Shown: positions 35,733 to 44,925 of the stretch, piece after piece
Layout of the letters: each line of letters starts with the position of its first letter
Numbering within the stretch: the stretch's first letter is position 1
DNA from: JASHPR01 sp963739645
Lineage (GTDB): Bacteria; Actinomycetota; Actinomycetes; Streptosporangiales; Streptosporangiaceae
DNA: 64,000 nucleotides
Direction of reading: 5' to 3'
Assembly (NCBI GenBank): GCA_963739645.1
Contig: CAVUBM010000047.1
Coordinates: 1 to 64,000, forward strand
Notes under the pieces: generated by a model
The model's database searches: none
What the model saw: the letters and a program-made list of their open reading frames with translations, nothing else
Told to the model about the DNA's origin: nothing
Program-made: the position numbers and the translations under genes

Positions 35733-37089
35733 GCCGGGCGGCGTCGGGCCCATCGCACTGCGGCTGGCGCTGGCCTTCGTCGGTGTCGCCCTGACCGCGG
35801 TCGCCCTGCTCGCGGGGCTAAGCGCCGCGTTTGTCGCCGCTGACGTCTCGCATCTCGTCTCCGGGCAGCAGGAGAGCCTGACCCGCGCCGTCGCGGTGGC
35901 CGCCGGATCGGCCTTTGAGCGGCGCGACACGTGGGGCCGAGCCGACCTGTCGCCCGTGCTCGACCTGAGCTCCAGCGTGGGCGCGGACGTAGAGGTCAGG
36001 GACGGAACCGGGAGCGTGGTCCGCTCCTCGCCCGGCTTCAGCCAGCTGGCGTCGGCGCCCGAGCGCCAGATGGCGGTGTTCGCGCACGGGCATCGCGTCG
36101 GGCAGGTCACCGTACGGTTTACCCGCAGCGGCCTGCGCGGAGCCGACGAGACGCTCCGGGCGGACCTGTGGCGCGCCATCGCCGGGGCGGCCGGCCTGGC
36201 GGCGCTGCTGGCCCTGCTCGTCGCGCTGGGGGTATCACGCCGGATCACCTCGCCGGTCACCCGGCTGATCGGGGTGGCCAGGGCCACGGGCCGCGGTGAC
36301 AGGACGGCCCGCATCGGGGACGTGCGCGGCCCGGGTGAGCTGCGCGACCTGGCCATCGCCTTCGACCAGATGGCCGATTCCCTGGCCCGCCAGGAAACGG
36401 TGCGGCGCAACCTGGTCGCCGATGTCGCGCACGAGCTGCGCACCCCGATCGCGGTGCTGCAGGCCAGCCACGAGGCCCTGCTGGACGGCGTGGCCGAGCC
36501 CACGCCCGCGCAGCTGACCTCGCTGCGCGATGAGGTGCTGCGGCTGGCCCGCATGGTCGACGGGCTGCAGCGGCTGGCCTCGGCGGAGGCCGCCGCGCTG
36601 CAGCTGACACTGGTCCCCTGCGACATGGCCGCGATCGCCGCGGCAGCGGTCGACAGCCTGGCCGCCACCTTTGACGCGGCCGACATCAGCGTCGAGTGCC
36701 GCCTGACCGAGGTGCAGATCCTGGGCGACCCGGGACGGCTGCACGAGGTGATCGTCAACCTGCTCACCAACGCGGTCAAGTTCACCCCGGCGGGCGGCCG
36801 CGTGACGGTGGAGACCGGGCCCCACGGCAACCGGGCCACCCTTCGGGTCTGCGACACCGGCCAGGGCATCCCGGCCGATGAGCTGCCCCGCATTTTCGAG
36901 CGGTTCTTCCGCGGCCAGGGTGCCTCCGGGGTCGAGGGCAGCGGCATCGGCCTGGCGGTGGTCTCCGAGCTGGTCCACGGTCACCATGGCGACCTGGACG
37001 TGACCAGCGAGCCAGGGCGTGGCACGCAGGTCACCGTCACCCTCCCGCGGGCGCCGGTGCGGTCTCAGGCGGCGTCGTCGGACCGCTGA
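35725..37089 (+). CDS. Membrane sensor histidine kinase (BaeS/CpxA-like)
   Basis: The 454-residue protein has one helix at about 10-38, an extracytoplasmic sensor of about 110 residues, a second helix at about 150-170, a HAMP domain, the H-box DVAHELRTP with His236, and a HATPase domain (NLLTNAVKF, CDTGQGIP, GSGIGLAVV). It pairs with the OmpR regulator just upstream. Its 3-prime end overlaps the convergent dedA-like gene by 25 bp. The signal sensed is unknown. Confidence 0.94.
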   Translation: MARPGGVGPIALRLALAFVGVALTAVALLAGLSAAFVAADVSHLVSGQQESLTRAVAVAAGSAFERRDTWGRADLSPVLDLSSSVGADVEVRDGTGSVVRSSPGFSQLASAPERQMAVFAHGHRVGQVTVRFTRSGLRGADETLRADLWRAIAGAAGLAALLALLVALGVSRRITSPVTRLIGVARATGRGDRTARIGDVRGPGELRDLAIAFDQMADSLARQETVRRNLVADVAHELRTPIAVLQASHEALLDGVAEPTPAQLTSLRDEVLRLARMVDGLQRLASAEAAALQLTLVPCDMAAIAAAAVDSLAATFDAADISVECRLTEVQILGDPGRLHEVIVNLLTNAVKFTPAGGRVTVETGPHGNRATLRVCDTGQGIPADELPRIFERFFRGQGASGVEGSGIGLAVVSELVHGHHGDLDVTSEPGRGTQVTVTLPRAPVRSQAASSDR

Positions 37090-37763
37090 CGGCCCGCACC
37101 GTTGCCGGCGCGGCTGGCCGGGGCCGGATCTGGGGACCCCGGGTCGTCGTGACGGCCGGACCGCAGCCGGCCAAACACGCGCCACGGCCGGGTGCGCCGC
37201 AGGACCTCGATCACGACGCTGATCGCCACCGCGGCCCCGAACGCGAGCAGCAGGCCAATCCACGGCTTGGTTTCGAAGGCCTGGCCACCCAGGCGCCCGA
37301 TGAAGAACGCGTAGCTGGCCCAGATGACCGCGGCGACCGCGGTCGCGACCACGTAGCTCCGCCGCTCGTACCTGACCAGCCCGCAGGTCAGGGTCACCAC
37401 CGTGCGCCCGCCGGGAATGAACCGGCAGCCGATGATGATGCGGGCGCCGAACCGGTCCAGCGCCTTCTCGGCCCAGGCCAGCCTGGCCGCCCCGCGCTCA
37501 CTGGAGAAGAACCGGCGCTGGACAGCGGGACCGAAACGCCGGCCGAGCAGGTAGTTGACGTTGTCGCCGATGAAGGCCCCGAGAGCGGCCAGCAGGACCA
37601 GCACCGCGATCCTGGGGTCCTCGCTGCCGGCCGTGGCCACACCCAGGGCGATCACCGCGGTCTCGCTCGGCAGCACAGGCACGATCGCGTCCAGGGCCGG
37701 GACCAAGACCGCGACCAGGTAGGACGCTGGTGACGAGACATCCAGCTGGGACAGGTCGATCAT
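37065..37763 (-). CDS. DedA-family membrane protein
   Basis: This 232-residue protein has the SNARE-associated/DedA pattern: PSETAVIALGVA, GAFIGDNVNYLLGRRFG, GCRFIPGGRTVVTLTCG (the FIPGGR motif) and a Gly-rich helix. DedA proteins take part in lipid or undecaprenyl-phosphate recycling and membrane homeostasis. ATG 37763 overlaps the terC stop by 4 bp. The C-terminal 40 residues are a charged cytoplasmic tail that overlaps the kinase gene on the other strand. Confidence 0.9.
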   Translation of the reverse strand: MIDLSQLDVSSPASYLVAVLVPALDAIVPVLPSETAVIALGVATAGSEDPRIAVLVLLAALGAFIGDNVNYLLGRRFGPAVQRRFFSSERGAARLAWAEKALDRFGARIIIGCRFIPGGRTVVTLTCGLVRYERRSYVVATAVAAVIWASYAFFIGRLGGQAFETKPWIGLLLAFGAAVAISVVIEVLRRTRPWRVFGRLRSGRHDDPGSPDPAPASRAGNGAGRQRSDDAA

Positions 37764-38725
37764 ACGTGCAAGCGTCTCCGATCAGGCTCGGCCGGAACTG
37801 GGGTTCCCGCCTGGCCGTGGGTCACTCGGGGTCCCTTCCACATGCTCATGCCCGCCGCGACCCCGATAATCACGATGATCGCGCCGAGACTCACCGCGGT
37901 CGGGATGTGCAGCACCGGCGACAGGATCATCTTGGCGCCGATGAAGGCGAGCAGCACCGCCAGGCCCAGGCTGAGATACCGGAGCCGCTCCAGCGCCCCG
38001 GCCAGCACGAAATAGAGGGCGCGCAGGCCGAGGATGGCGAAGGCGTTGGAGGTGAAGACCAGGAACGCGTCCGTGGTCACGCCGAAGGCAGCCGGGATCG
38101 AGTCGAGCGCGAAGATCACGTCGGTCGTCTCGATCGCGACCAGCGCGACCAGCAGGGGTGTGGCTACCCGCCTGCCGTCGATCCTGGTGAAGAACCTGCT
38201 GCCGTCGTAGTCGTCGCTGACCGGCACGACCTTGCGCACTCCGCGCAGAACCAGGCCGCGGCTCGGGTCGGGCGGGCCGCCGCGGCGGGCCATGCGCATA
38301 GCGGCGATGAGAAGAAGACCGCCGAAGGCCGGGAACGCCCAGCTCAGGTGGTCAATCAGGGCGGCACCCGCGGCGATGAAGGCGCCTCGCAGCACGAGCG
38401 CGCCTGCCACGCCGGCGAGCAGGACCCGGTGCTGGCTGGCGGCCGGCACGGCGAAAGCCTGGAAGAGGACGGCGAAGACGAACAGGTTGTCGACACTCAG
38501 CGACTTCTCGATGAGATAGGCGGCAAAGTACTGCTGCCCGGCATCGAAGCCCTGCCACAGGATGAGAATCAGGCCGAACCCGATCCCGGCGCCCACCCAC
38601 GCCACGCTGAGCACCACAGTCCTGGACATGCCCGGCTGGCGCCGGGTGGTGACCATGTCGATGGCCAGCAGGCCGCAGATCACGGCCACAGCGGCCGCCC
38701 AGGCCCAGGCCGGAGCGCTGGTCAT
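37760..38725 (-). CDS. TerC/Alx-family membrane protein
   Basis: This 321-residue protein has the family motifs EKSLSVDNLFVFAV near 70-85 and ETTDVIFALDSIPA near 195-210, each with acidic residues inside a helix, and about nine helices. TerC/Alx proteins are linked to Mn2+ export, metallation of exoenzymes or tellurite resistance. Its ATG overlaps the stop of a tiny upstream membrane gene and its stop overlaps the dedA start, giving a coupled three-gene unit. Confidence 0.92.
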   Translation of the reverse strand: MTSAPAWAWAAAVAVICGLLAIDMVTTRRQPGMSRTVVLSVAWVGAGIGFGLILILWQGFDAGQQYFAAYLIEKSLSVDNLFVFAVLFQAFAVPAASQHRVLLAGVAGALVLRGAFIAAGAALIDHLSWAFPAFGGLLLIAAMRMARRGGPPDPSRGLVLRGVRKVVPVSDDYDGSRFFTRIDGRRVATPLLVALVAIETTDVIFALDSIPAAFGVTTDAFLVFTSNAFAILGLRALYFVLAGALERLRYLSLGLAVLLAFIGAKMILSPVLHIPTAVSLGAIIVIIGVAAGMSMWKGPRVTHGQAGTPVPAEPDRRRLHV

Positions 38726-38847
38726 CGGCCGCGGCGGCGATGCCCGTTGGACTTGCCGCGGCTAGAGAGCAGGACATAGCCGATCACCGCGATGCCGGCC
38801 CCGAAGATAAGCCACGGAGCCAGCGCCAGCAGATCGCCAGTGGCCAC
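38722..38847 (-). CDS. Small single-pass membrane protein coupled to TerC
   Basis: A 41-codon ORF starts at GTG 38847 with AAGGAGG 7-8 bases upstream and ends with TGA overlapping the TerC ATG (ATGA). An in-frame ATG at 38871 would make it 49 codons. It encodes a short acidic start, a hydrophobic helix (LLALAPWLIFGAGIAVIGYV) and a basic tail (GHRRRGR), so an N-out/C-in orientation is likely. I do not recognise the family. The RBS and coupling make it a credible gene, possibly a TerC accessory or leader. Confidence 0.65.
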   Translation of the reverse strand: MATGDLLALAPWLIFGAGIAVIGYVLLSSRGKSNGHRRRGR

Positions 38848-39056
38848 CTCCTCGCCTCCTTCTCCCTGCATCAGCCCGATCGGTCAGCCCAAGGACACCG
38901 CAGCGGAGCGCACGGCGTGTGAAGCCGATGTGGGGACGGTGTGAAGCAGCGGCCGCTGATCTCCATCCGGTCACCACAGGCACCGCATGCCGGCTGCAAC
39001 CGTCCTGGCTTGGCTGGGACGAGCGGCGGCCGCGGTCCTGATGGGGGAGGTAACTG

Positions 39057-40010
39057 GTGAATGGCGTGGTCGGAGCGGCGTTCGCCGCGGTGGCCGCGCT
39101 GGCGGCGGCCGGTTCGTTCGGCGTGTCCGCCGTGCTTCAGCATCGGCAGGCTCACGCCGCCGCCGGCGCCCGTGCTGACGGCACGCGCGGGCTCCGGCTG
39201 CTCGGTTACCTGGCCCGCAAACCCCTGTGGCTCGCGGGAATTCTGCTGGCCGCCGTCGCGTACGGCCTGCAGGGCCTGGCGCTGGCCTACGGCCCGCTCG
39301 CGCTGGTGGCCCCGATCGTGGCTACCGACCTGCTGTTCGCGGTGCCGCTGGCGGCCTGGTGGTCACGGCGGCCGATGCGCTCGCGCGATCTCACCGGGTG
39401 TGCCCTGGTGGCGGCCGGCGTCGGCACCTTCCTGGCGACGTCGCCGCCGACCGCGGGCCGGTCCGACGCCCCGGCCCGGGACTGGCTGCTCGCGTTCGGC
39501 GCCGTGACCCTGGTGTGCGTGGCCGCGGTCGCGGTGGGCCACGTCGGGAGTGACACCGTCCGGGCCGGAGCGCTCGCGGTGGCGGCGGGCCTGATCTTCG
39601 GCCTGACGGCGGCCGTCACGCTCAGCGCCACCCGGCTGCTGCGCGACGCCGGCCCTGCCGCGGTCCTCGGCCACTGGCAGCCCTGGGTCCTGATCGCGCT
39701 CGGGCTCGCCGGGCTGCTCCTCTCACAGAGCGCCTACCAGGCAGGTCAGCTGACCGCGAGCCTGCCGATCATCGACACCCTGGAACCCATCTCCGCCGTC
39801 GTCCTCGGGGCGGCCATCTTCCACGAGCGCCTGGCGTCCTCCCCGCTTATGCTCGCGGTCCAGCTTTCCGGCGCGGCCATCGCCGTGGCCGGAGTCGCCC
39901 TCCTCCGGCCATTCCTCGCCGAAGCCGAGCCCGGCGCCGGCGCCGGGCGGGCCGCCGGCCGCGCACCCGCCGCCGAGGCCAGGCCGCGGGCCGGGGTGCG
40001 CCCGGGTTGA
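39057..40010 (+). CDS. DMT-superfamily (EamA/NIPA-like) transporter
   Basis: The protein has 317 residues and about nine to ten helices in two similar halves, with conserved LALAYGPLALVAPIVATDLLF and SLPIIDTLEPISAVVLGA motifs, which fit actinobacterial DMT proteins. The start is GTG 39057 behind GGGGGAGG. The C-terminal 45 residues are Ala/Pro-rich and cytoplasmic. The substrate is unknown. Confidence 0.87.
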   Translation: MNGVVGAAFAAVAALAAAGSFGVSAVLQHRQAHAAAGARADGTRGLRLLGYLARKPLWLAGILLAAVAYGLQGLALAYGPLALVAPIVATDLLFAVPLAAWWSRRPMRSRDLTGCALVAAGVGTFLATSPPTAGRSDAPARDWLLAFGAVTLVCVAAVAVGHVGSDTVRAGALAVAAGLIFGLTAAVTLSATRLLRDAGPAAVLGHWQPWVLIALGLAGLLLSQSAYQAGQLTASLPIIDTLEPISAVVLGAAIFHERLASSPLMLAVQLSGAAIAVAGVALLRPFLAEAEPGAGAGRAAGRAPAAEARPRAGVRPG

Positions 40011-40042
40011 GCGCGGAATCCGCGGGCTGCGAGCATGACGGC

Positions 40043-40645
40043 GTGGAGCTAACACCTGCGTACCCGGTCCGGTCCCGCCGGATGGCCCTCCGGCCGCTGG
40101 GCGACGGCGATATAGCCGCGCTGGTGGCCTACCGCGGCCGGCCCGATGTCTGCCGGTGGGTGCCGTTCGAGCCGATGACCACCGATGTGGTGATCCGTCA
40201 CCTGGGGAAGACCTGGGCGCGCACCACGCTCGTCGCCGAGGGCCAGCACCTGACGCTCGGTGCCGAGCTGCTCGCCACCGGTGAGCTGGTCGGTGACGTG
40301 CTGCTGGCCTGGCACAGCACCGAGCACCGCGGCGGCGAGATCGGGTACGTGTTCAACCCGGACTTCTCCGGCCAGGGCTACGCCACCGAGGCCGTGCACA
40401 CGGTGCTGCACCTGGCCTTCGACGGTCTCGGCCTGCACCGCGTTACCGCCAGGGTCGACGCGCGCAACCTCCGCTCCGCGCAGCTGGCGGCCCGGCTCGG
40501 GATGCGCCAGGAGGCGCATCTCGTCCAGAACGAGTGGTTCAAGGGCGAGTGGAGCGACGAGCTGGATTTCGCGCTGCTGGCCGAGGAGTGGTCGGCTCAG
40601 CACCCGAAGCACCTGAGGCACCCGCTGGACCCCGACGGTATTTAA
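40043..40645 (+). CDS. GNAT acetyltransferase (RimJ/RimL type)
   Basis: The protein has about 200 residues. Acetyl-CoA-binding strand and loop GGEIGYVFNPDFSGQGYATEA and the C-terminal VDARNLRSAQLAARLGM motif are typical of RimJ/RimL-like acetyltransferases. GTG 40043 fits the family start; TTG 40007 is an alternative overlapping the preceding stop. It would acetylate an amine on a protein or small molecule. Confidence 0.87.
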   Translation: MELTPAYPVRSRRMALRPLGDGDIAALVAYRGRPDVCRWVPFEPMTTDVVIRHLGKTWARTTLVAEGQHLTLGAELLATGELVGDVLLAWHSTEHRGGEIGYVFNPDFSGQGYATEAVHTVLHLAFDGLGLHRVTARVDARNLRSAQLAARLGMRQEAHLVQNEWFKGEWSDELDFALLAEEWSAQHPKHLRHPLDPDGI

Positions 40646-40674
40646 CTAATAAGGTTTAGTGATAGAGTCGCGCT

Positions 40675-41372
40675 GTGACCGAGAATGGTTCCGGCCTGGC
40701 AGCGCTCAGCGGTCTCGATGACCCGGTGCGCCGCCGCCTCTACGAGGTCGGTGGCCGGGCGCGACGAGCCGGTGGGGCGCGATGAGGCGGCCGCCGCGAC
40801 CGGGATCGGCCGGCCGCTGGCCGCCTACCACCTGGACAAGCTCGTCGGGCTGGGGTTGCTGACCGCTTCCTACCAGCGGCCCGGCGGCCGGGGCGGCCCG
40901 GGCGCCGGGCGCCCGGCGAAGGTCTATACCCGGTCGGCGCGCGAGTTCGCGGTGACCGTGCCGCCGCGGGAGTACGAGCTGGCCGCGCGGCTGCTCGCCC
41001 GGGCCGTCGAGTCCGACCGCAGCGGCGCGAGCCGGGCCGCGCTGCACGACGCCGCCTGGCGGTTCGGTGCCGAGCTCAGGCGAGGCGCAGCCGGCCGAAG
41101 GCAGCGGTGCGGCAGCACCCGCCGTGGAGAGCGGTGCTGCGCGGCCACGGTTTCGAGCCGTGCCAGAGCGAGGACGGCACCGATCAGGCTGCGCAACTGC
41201 CCGTTCCATCAGCTGGCCGCGCGAGCACCCGGAGATCGTCTGCGGCATGAACCTGGCGCTGATCGACGGGGCTCGTCGCAGGCCTGGGCGCGACCGGGAT
41301 GCGCCCGGCGCTCGACCCCGGCCCCGGGCGCTGCTGCGTCGTGATCACGACCGACGATCCGGCTGCCGCTGA
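40675..41372 (+). CDS. COG2345-type HTH regulator, multiple frameshifts
   Basis: The winged-helix region (LSGLDDPVRRRLYEV, then EAAAATGIGRPLAAYHLDKLVGLG) and the C-terminal Cys motif (NCPFHQLA, then PEIVCGMNLALIDG) are clear but lie in three frames. Single extra bases near 40757, 41183, 41214 and 41268 explain the breaks. It resembles the regulator at 6331 and has a related AT-rich TAGTGATAG element upstream. It starts at GTG 40675 and precedes folE, transaldolase and a flavoprotein reductase gene, which it may control (inference). Confidence 0.72.
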
Positions 41373-41404
41373 CGATGCGGACGAACCGCAACGACAGGAG
41401 CACC

Positions 41405-42065
41405 ATGACGCAGGAGCTGACGCTCGATTCGCCGCGATCAGCCGGACCCTGGATGAGGCCGAGCTAGCCGTCCCGCCCGGAGCGTGGATCGAGAGCGGCC
41501 AGCAGGCGGGCGTCGACCTGGCACGCGGCGCAGCGGGCCGCCGCTGACTTCCTCGCCGCGCTCGGGATCGAGCTCGACCGGGAGGAGCTGCGTGAGACCC
41601 CGGCCCGGATGGCCCGCGCCTACGCCGAGCTGTTCGACGCGAAGCCGCTCAGGCTGACCACGTTCCCCAACGACGAGGGCTACGACGAGCTGGTGCTGGC
41701 GCGCTCCATCCCGTTCCGGACCGTCTGCGAGCATCACCTGCTGCCGTTCTCCGGGGTAGCGCATGTCGGCTACCTGCCCGGTGAGCGCATTCTCGGCCTG
41801 TCCAAGCTGGCCCGCCTGGTGGAGCACTTCGCGGCCAGGCCGCAGACCCAGGAGCGGCTGACCAAGCAGGTCGCCGACTGCCTCGCGGAGCGGCTGAGCC
41901 CGCGGGGCGTCGGCGTCGTGCTCGAGGCCGAGCACACGTGCATGACGCTGCGCGGAGTGCGGGCCCTCGGCGCCACGACCGTCACCTCGGCGCTGCTCGG
42001 CACGCTGCGCGACCGACGCGCGCTCCCGGGCCGAGTTCTTCGCCCTGGCCGGCGTGCCGGGCTGA
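41405..42065 (+). CDS. folE: GTP cyclohydrolase I, frameshifted
   Basis: FolE converts GTP to dihydroneopterin triphosphate. The core is intact from about 41530: RAYAELFD, then RTVCEHHLLPFSGVAHVGY with zinc ligands Cys and His, ILGLSKLARLVEHFA, QVADCLAERL and EHTCMTLRGVR with the third zinc Cys. The first 45 codons are in disorder through several extra bases. One extra C near 42013 hides the true end, RAEFFALAGVPG. It lacks the usual folate-gene neighbours and may be a second FolE copy feeding another pterin need (inference). Confidence 0.8.
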
Positions 42066-42105
42066 CCACGACGCCGCCGAGAGGCGGAGCAAGGAGAGGA
42101 TCCGA

Positions 42106-43237
42106 ATGACTGACTCGCTAGCGACGCTGAGCAAGGCCGGGGTCTCGATCTGGCTGGACGACCTGAGCCGGGACCGGCTGGTCACCGGGCAGCCTGGCCG
42201 ACCTGGCCGCCCGCGACCACGTGGTGGGGGTGACCACCAATCCCACCATCTTCGCCAAGGCGATCACCGGCAGCGACGCCTACGCGGCCGCAGATGCGTG
42301 ACCTGGCCAGCCGCGGCGTTGACGTCGGGGAGGCGCTGCGCGCGCTGACCACATTCGACGTGCGCTGGGCCTGCGACGTGCTGCGCCCGGTCTACGACGC
42401 CACCGACGGCGTGGACGGGCGGGTGTCGATCGAGGTCGACCCGCGGCTCGCCCACGACACCGAGGCCACGATCGCCGAGGCGCGGGCCCTGTGGTGGGCG
42501 GTGGACCGGCCGAACCTGTTCATCAAGATCCCGGCCGCCCGGCAGGGCCTGCCGGCGATCGCCGCGTGCCTGGCCGAGGGAATCAGCATCAACATCACGC
42601 TGATCTTCTCCCTGCAGCGCTACGACGCGGTCATGGAGCGCCTTCCTCGACGGCCTGGAGCGCGCCCGCCAGGCCGGCCACGACCTGTCCTCGATCGCCT
42701 CGGTGGCCTCGTTCTTCGTGTCCCGGGTCGACACCGAGATCGACTCCCGGCTGGACAAGATCGGCACCAGCGAGGCGGCCGCGCTGCGCGGCCGCGCCGC
42801 GATCGCGAACGCGCGGCTGGCCTACCAGCACTACGAGCGGGTGTTCTCCTCGGCCCGGTGGGCGGCGCTGCAGGCGGCCGGGGCCCGGCCGCAGCGGCCG
42901 CTGTGGGCCTCCACGTCGGTCAAGGACCCGGCCTATCCCGACACCCGCTACGTGACCGAGCCTGGTCGCCCCCGGCGTGGTCAACACGATGCCCGAGGCC
43001 ACCCTGCGCGCGGTCGCGGACCACGGCCAGGTGCCCGCCGACTCGATCCACGGCCACTACGAGCGAGGCGCAGCAGGTGCTCGACCAGCTGCAGGCGCTC
43101 GGCATCGACTACGACGACGTCATGCAGGGCCTCGAGGACGACGCCGTGACCAAGTTCGACGCCGCCTGGGAGCAGCTCGGCGAGCAGCTGGCCGCCACCC
43201 TGCGGGCGGCCAGCCAGCACAGCAGCAAGGGAGCTGA
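42106..43237 (+). CDS. tal: Transaldolase, frameshifted
   Basis: Transaldolase of the pentose phosphate pathway. Motifs: GVTTNPTIFAKAI, the Schiff-base Lys in NLFIKIPAARQG, INITLIFSLQRYDAV and WASTSVKDPAYPDTRYV. Extra single bases near 42195, 42288, 42645, 42962, 43066 and one near 43210 must be removed to read it through. AAGGAGAGGA precedes ATG 42106. The actinobacterial Tal1 type of about 370 residues fits. It lies 40 bp after folE and 2 bp before the reductase gene. Confidence 0.85.
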
Positions 43238-43239
43238 CC

Positions 43240-44475
43240 ATGACCACCGATGCGACCTACGTGATCGTCGGGGCGAGCCTGGCCGGGGCCAAGGCGGCCG
43301 AGGCCCTGCGCGCGGAGGGCTTCGACGGCCAGGTGATCCTGATCGGCGAGGAGACCGAGCGGCCCTACGAGCGGCCGCCGCTGTCCAAGGACTACCTGCT
43401 CGGCAAGGCCGACCGGGAGACGATCTACGTCCACCCGGAGCAGTGGTACGCCGAGCACGACGTCGACCTGCGCCTCGGGGTGACCGTGACCGGCGTCGAC
43501 CCGGGCGCGCACCAGGTGAGCCTCGCCGACGGCAGCCAGCCTCGGCTACACCAAGCTGCTGCTGGCCACCGGCTCGTCGCCGCGCCGGCTGCCCGTCCCC
43601 GGCGCCGACCTGGACGGCGTGCTCTACCTGCGCAGCGTCCAGGACAGCGACCGGATCAAGGAGACTTTCGGGACCGCATCGCGGATCGCGGTGATCGGCG
43701 GCGGCTGGATCGGCCTGGAGACCGCGGCGGCCGCCCGCGCGGCAGGCGTCGAGGTGACCGTGCTGGAAGCGTCCGAGCTGCCGCTGCTGCGCGTGCTCGG
43801 CCGCGAGGTCGCCCAGGTCTTCGCCGACCTGCACCGCGAGCACGGCGTGGACCTGCGCGCCAACGTCGGCATCCGGAGATCACCGGCCAGGACGGAACGG
43901 CCACCGGCGTCCGCCTCGCCGACGGCAGCACCGTCCAGGCCGACGCGGTCATCGTCGGGGTCGGCATCACGCCCAACAGCGAGCTCGCCGCGGCGGCGGG
44001 CCTCGATACCGACAACGGCATCCGGGTCGACGCGCAGCTGCGATCCACGCGACCCGGACATCTACGCGGCCGGGGACGTCGCCAACGCGCTCCACCCGCT
44101 GCTCGGCAAGCACATCCGGGTCGAGCACTGGGCCAACGCGCTGAACCAGCCGCAGGTCGCGGCCAAGGCCATGCTCGGCCAGGACGCCGTCTACGACCGG
44201 GTGCCGTACTTCTTCACCGACCAGTACGACCTGGGCATGGAGTACGCCGGCTACGTCGGACCCGACGGCTACGACGAGGTCGTCTTCCGCGGGCGACCTC
44301 GACCAGGCGTGAGTTCATCGCGTTCTGGCTCGGCCACGAAGGCCGCGTGCTGGCCGGCATGAACGTCAACATCTGGGACGTCAACGACGCCATCCAGGAC
44401 CTGGTGCGGTCAGGCCGGCCCGTGGACCCCGGCGCGCTCGCTGACGCGGCCACGCCACTCAAGTCCCTGGCCTGA
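43240..44475 (+). CDS. FAD-dependent ferredoxin reductase-like oxidoreductase, frameshifted
   Basis: The BphA4/ThcD-type protein shows the FAD GxGxxG-like motif (VGASLAGAKAAEALR), PYERPPLSKDYLLG, the NAD site VIGGGWIGLETAAAA and a late AAGDVANA. The C-terminal reductase domain reads EHWANALNQPQVAAKAMLG. Extra bases near 43541, 43877, 44050, 44291 and 44306 break the frame. It passes electrons from NAD(P)H to a ferredoxin for a P450 or oxygenase. No such partner is adjacent; FdxA at 5953 is the only ferredoxin in view. Confidence 0.85.
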   Translation: MTTDATYVIVGASLAGAKAAEALRAEGFDGQVILIGEETERPYERPPLSKDYLLGKADRETIYVHPEQWYAEHDVDLRLGVTVTGVDPGAHQVSLADGSQPRLHQAAAGHRLVAAPAARPRRRPGRRALPAQRPGQRPDQGDFRDRIADRGDRRRLDRPGDRGGRPRGRRRGDRAGSVRAAAAARARPRGRPGLRRPAPRARRGPARQRRHPEITGQDGTATGVRLADGSTVQADAVIVGVGITPNSELAAAAGLDTDNGIRVDAQLRSTRPGHLRGRGRRQRAPPAARQAHPGRALGQRAEPAAGRGQGHARPGRRLRPGAVLLHRPVRPGHGVRRLRRTRRLRRGRLPRATSTRREFIAFWLGHEGRVLAGMNVNIWDVNDAIQDLVRSGRPVDPGALADAATPLKSLA

Positions 44476-44925
44476 CGGTCCCGCCTCTCGCGGGCGGCCC
44501 GTCCCTGGGCAGGCGCAAAACATCTCGCGCTGTGCCATTGTCGGCGCCGCCCGCCCGGCGGCGATCGGCTCATCGCCGTCAACCGCCTTCTGTATTGCGC
44601 TCATGCCCGCAGGCGGTTCACGTAAGGAAGCTTTCTGAAAAGTTCTCCATGTCGGCCAGGACCGGCCTAATCAGCGTCGGCTGGTCTTGGCGCGGATTGC
44701 TCGAACACGTATAGGGGGAAGTGCGATGAGGGTAGATGACGTCCCTGTGCCATCCGGATCGAGGACGGCTCTATAAAGTTCTCGAAGACCGGCGGACCGG
44801 GAGCGGACGTCTCTCCAGGCTCTTATTTAAGTTCCCGGAGCAAGATGCCAGGAATTCCAGCACCAACTCTGCGGCCGCCATCCGCCCCCGGTCTGACGTC
44901 AGGAAGATAATCTGACCGCTGTCAA
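44476..44925. other. Lower-GC intergenic region beside lsr2
   Basis: No full gene is supported in these 450 bp. A 16-codon ORF (44726-44776) with a purine-rich AGGGGGAAG before its ATG is the only small candidate. The region 44600-44930 is visibly less GC-rich than the rest of the window. It may be regulatory or a decayed gene. Confidence 0.45.
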
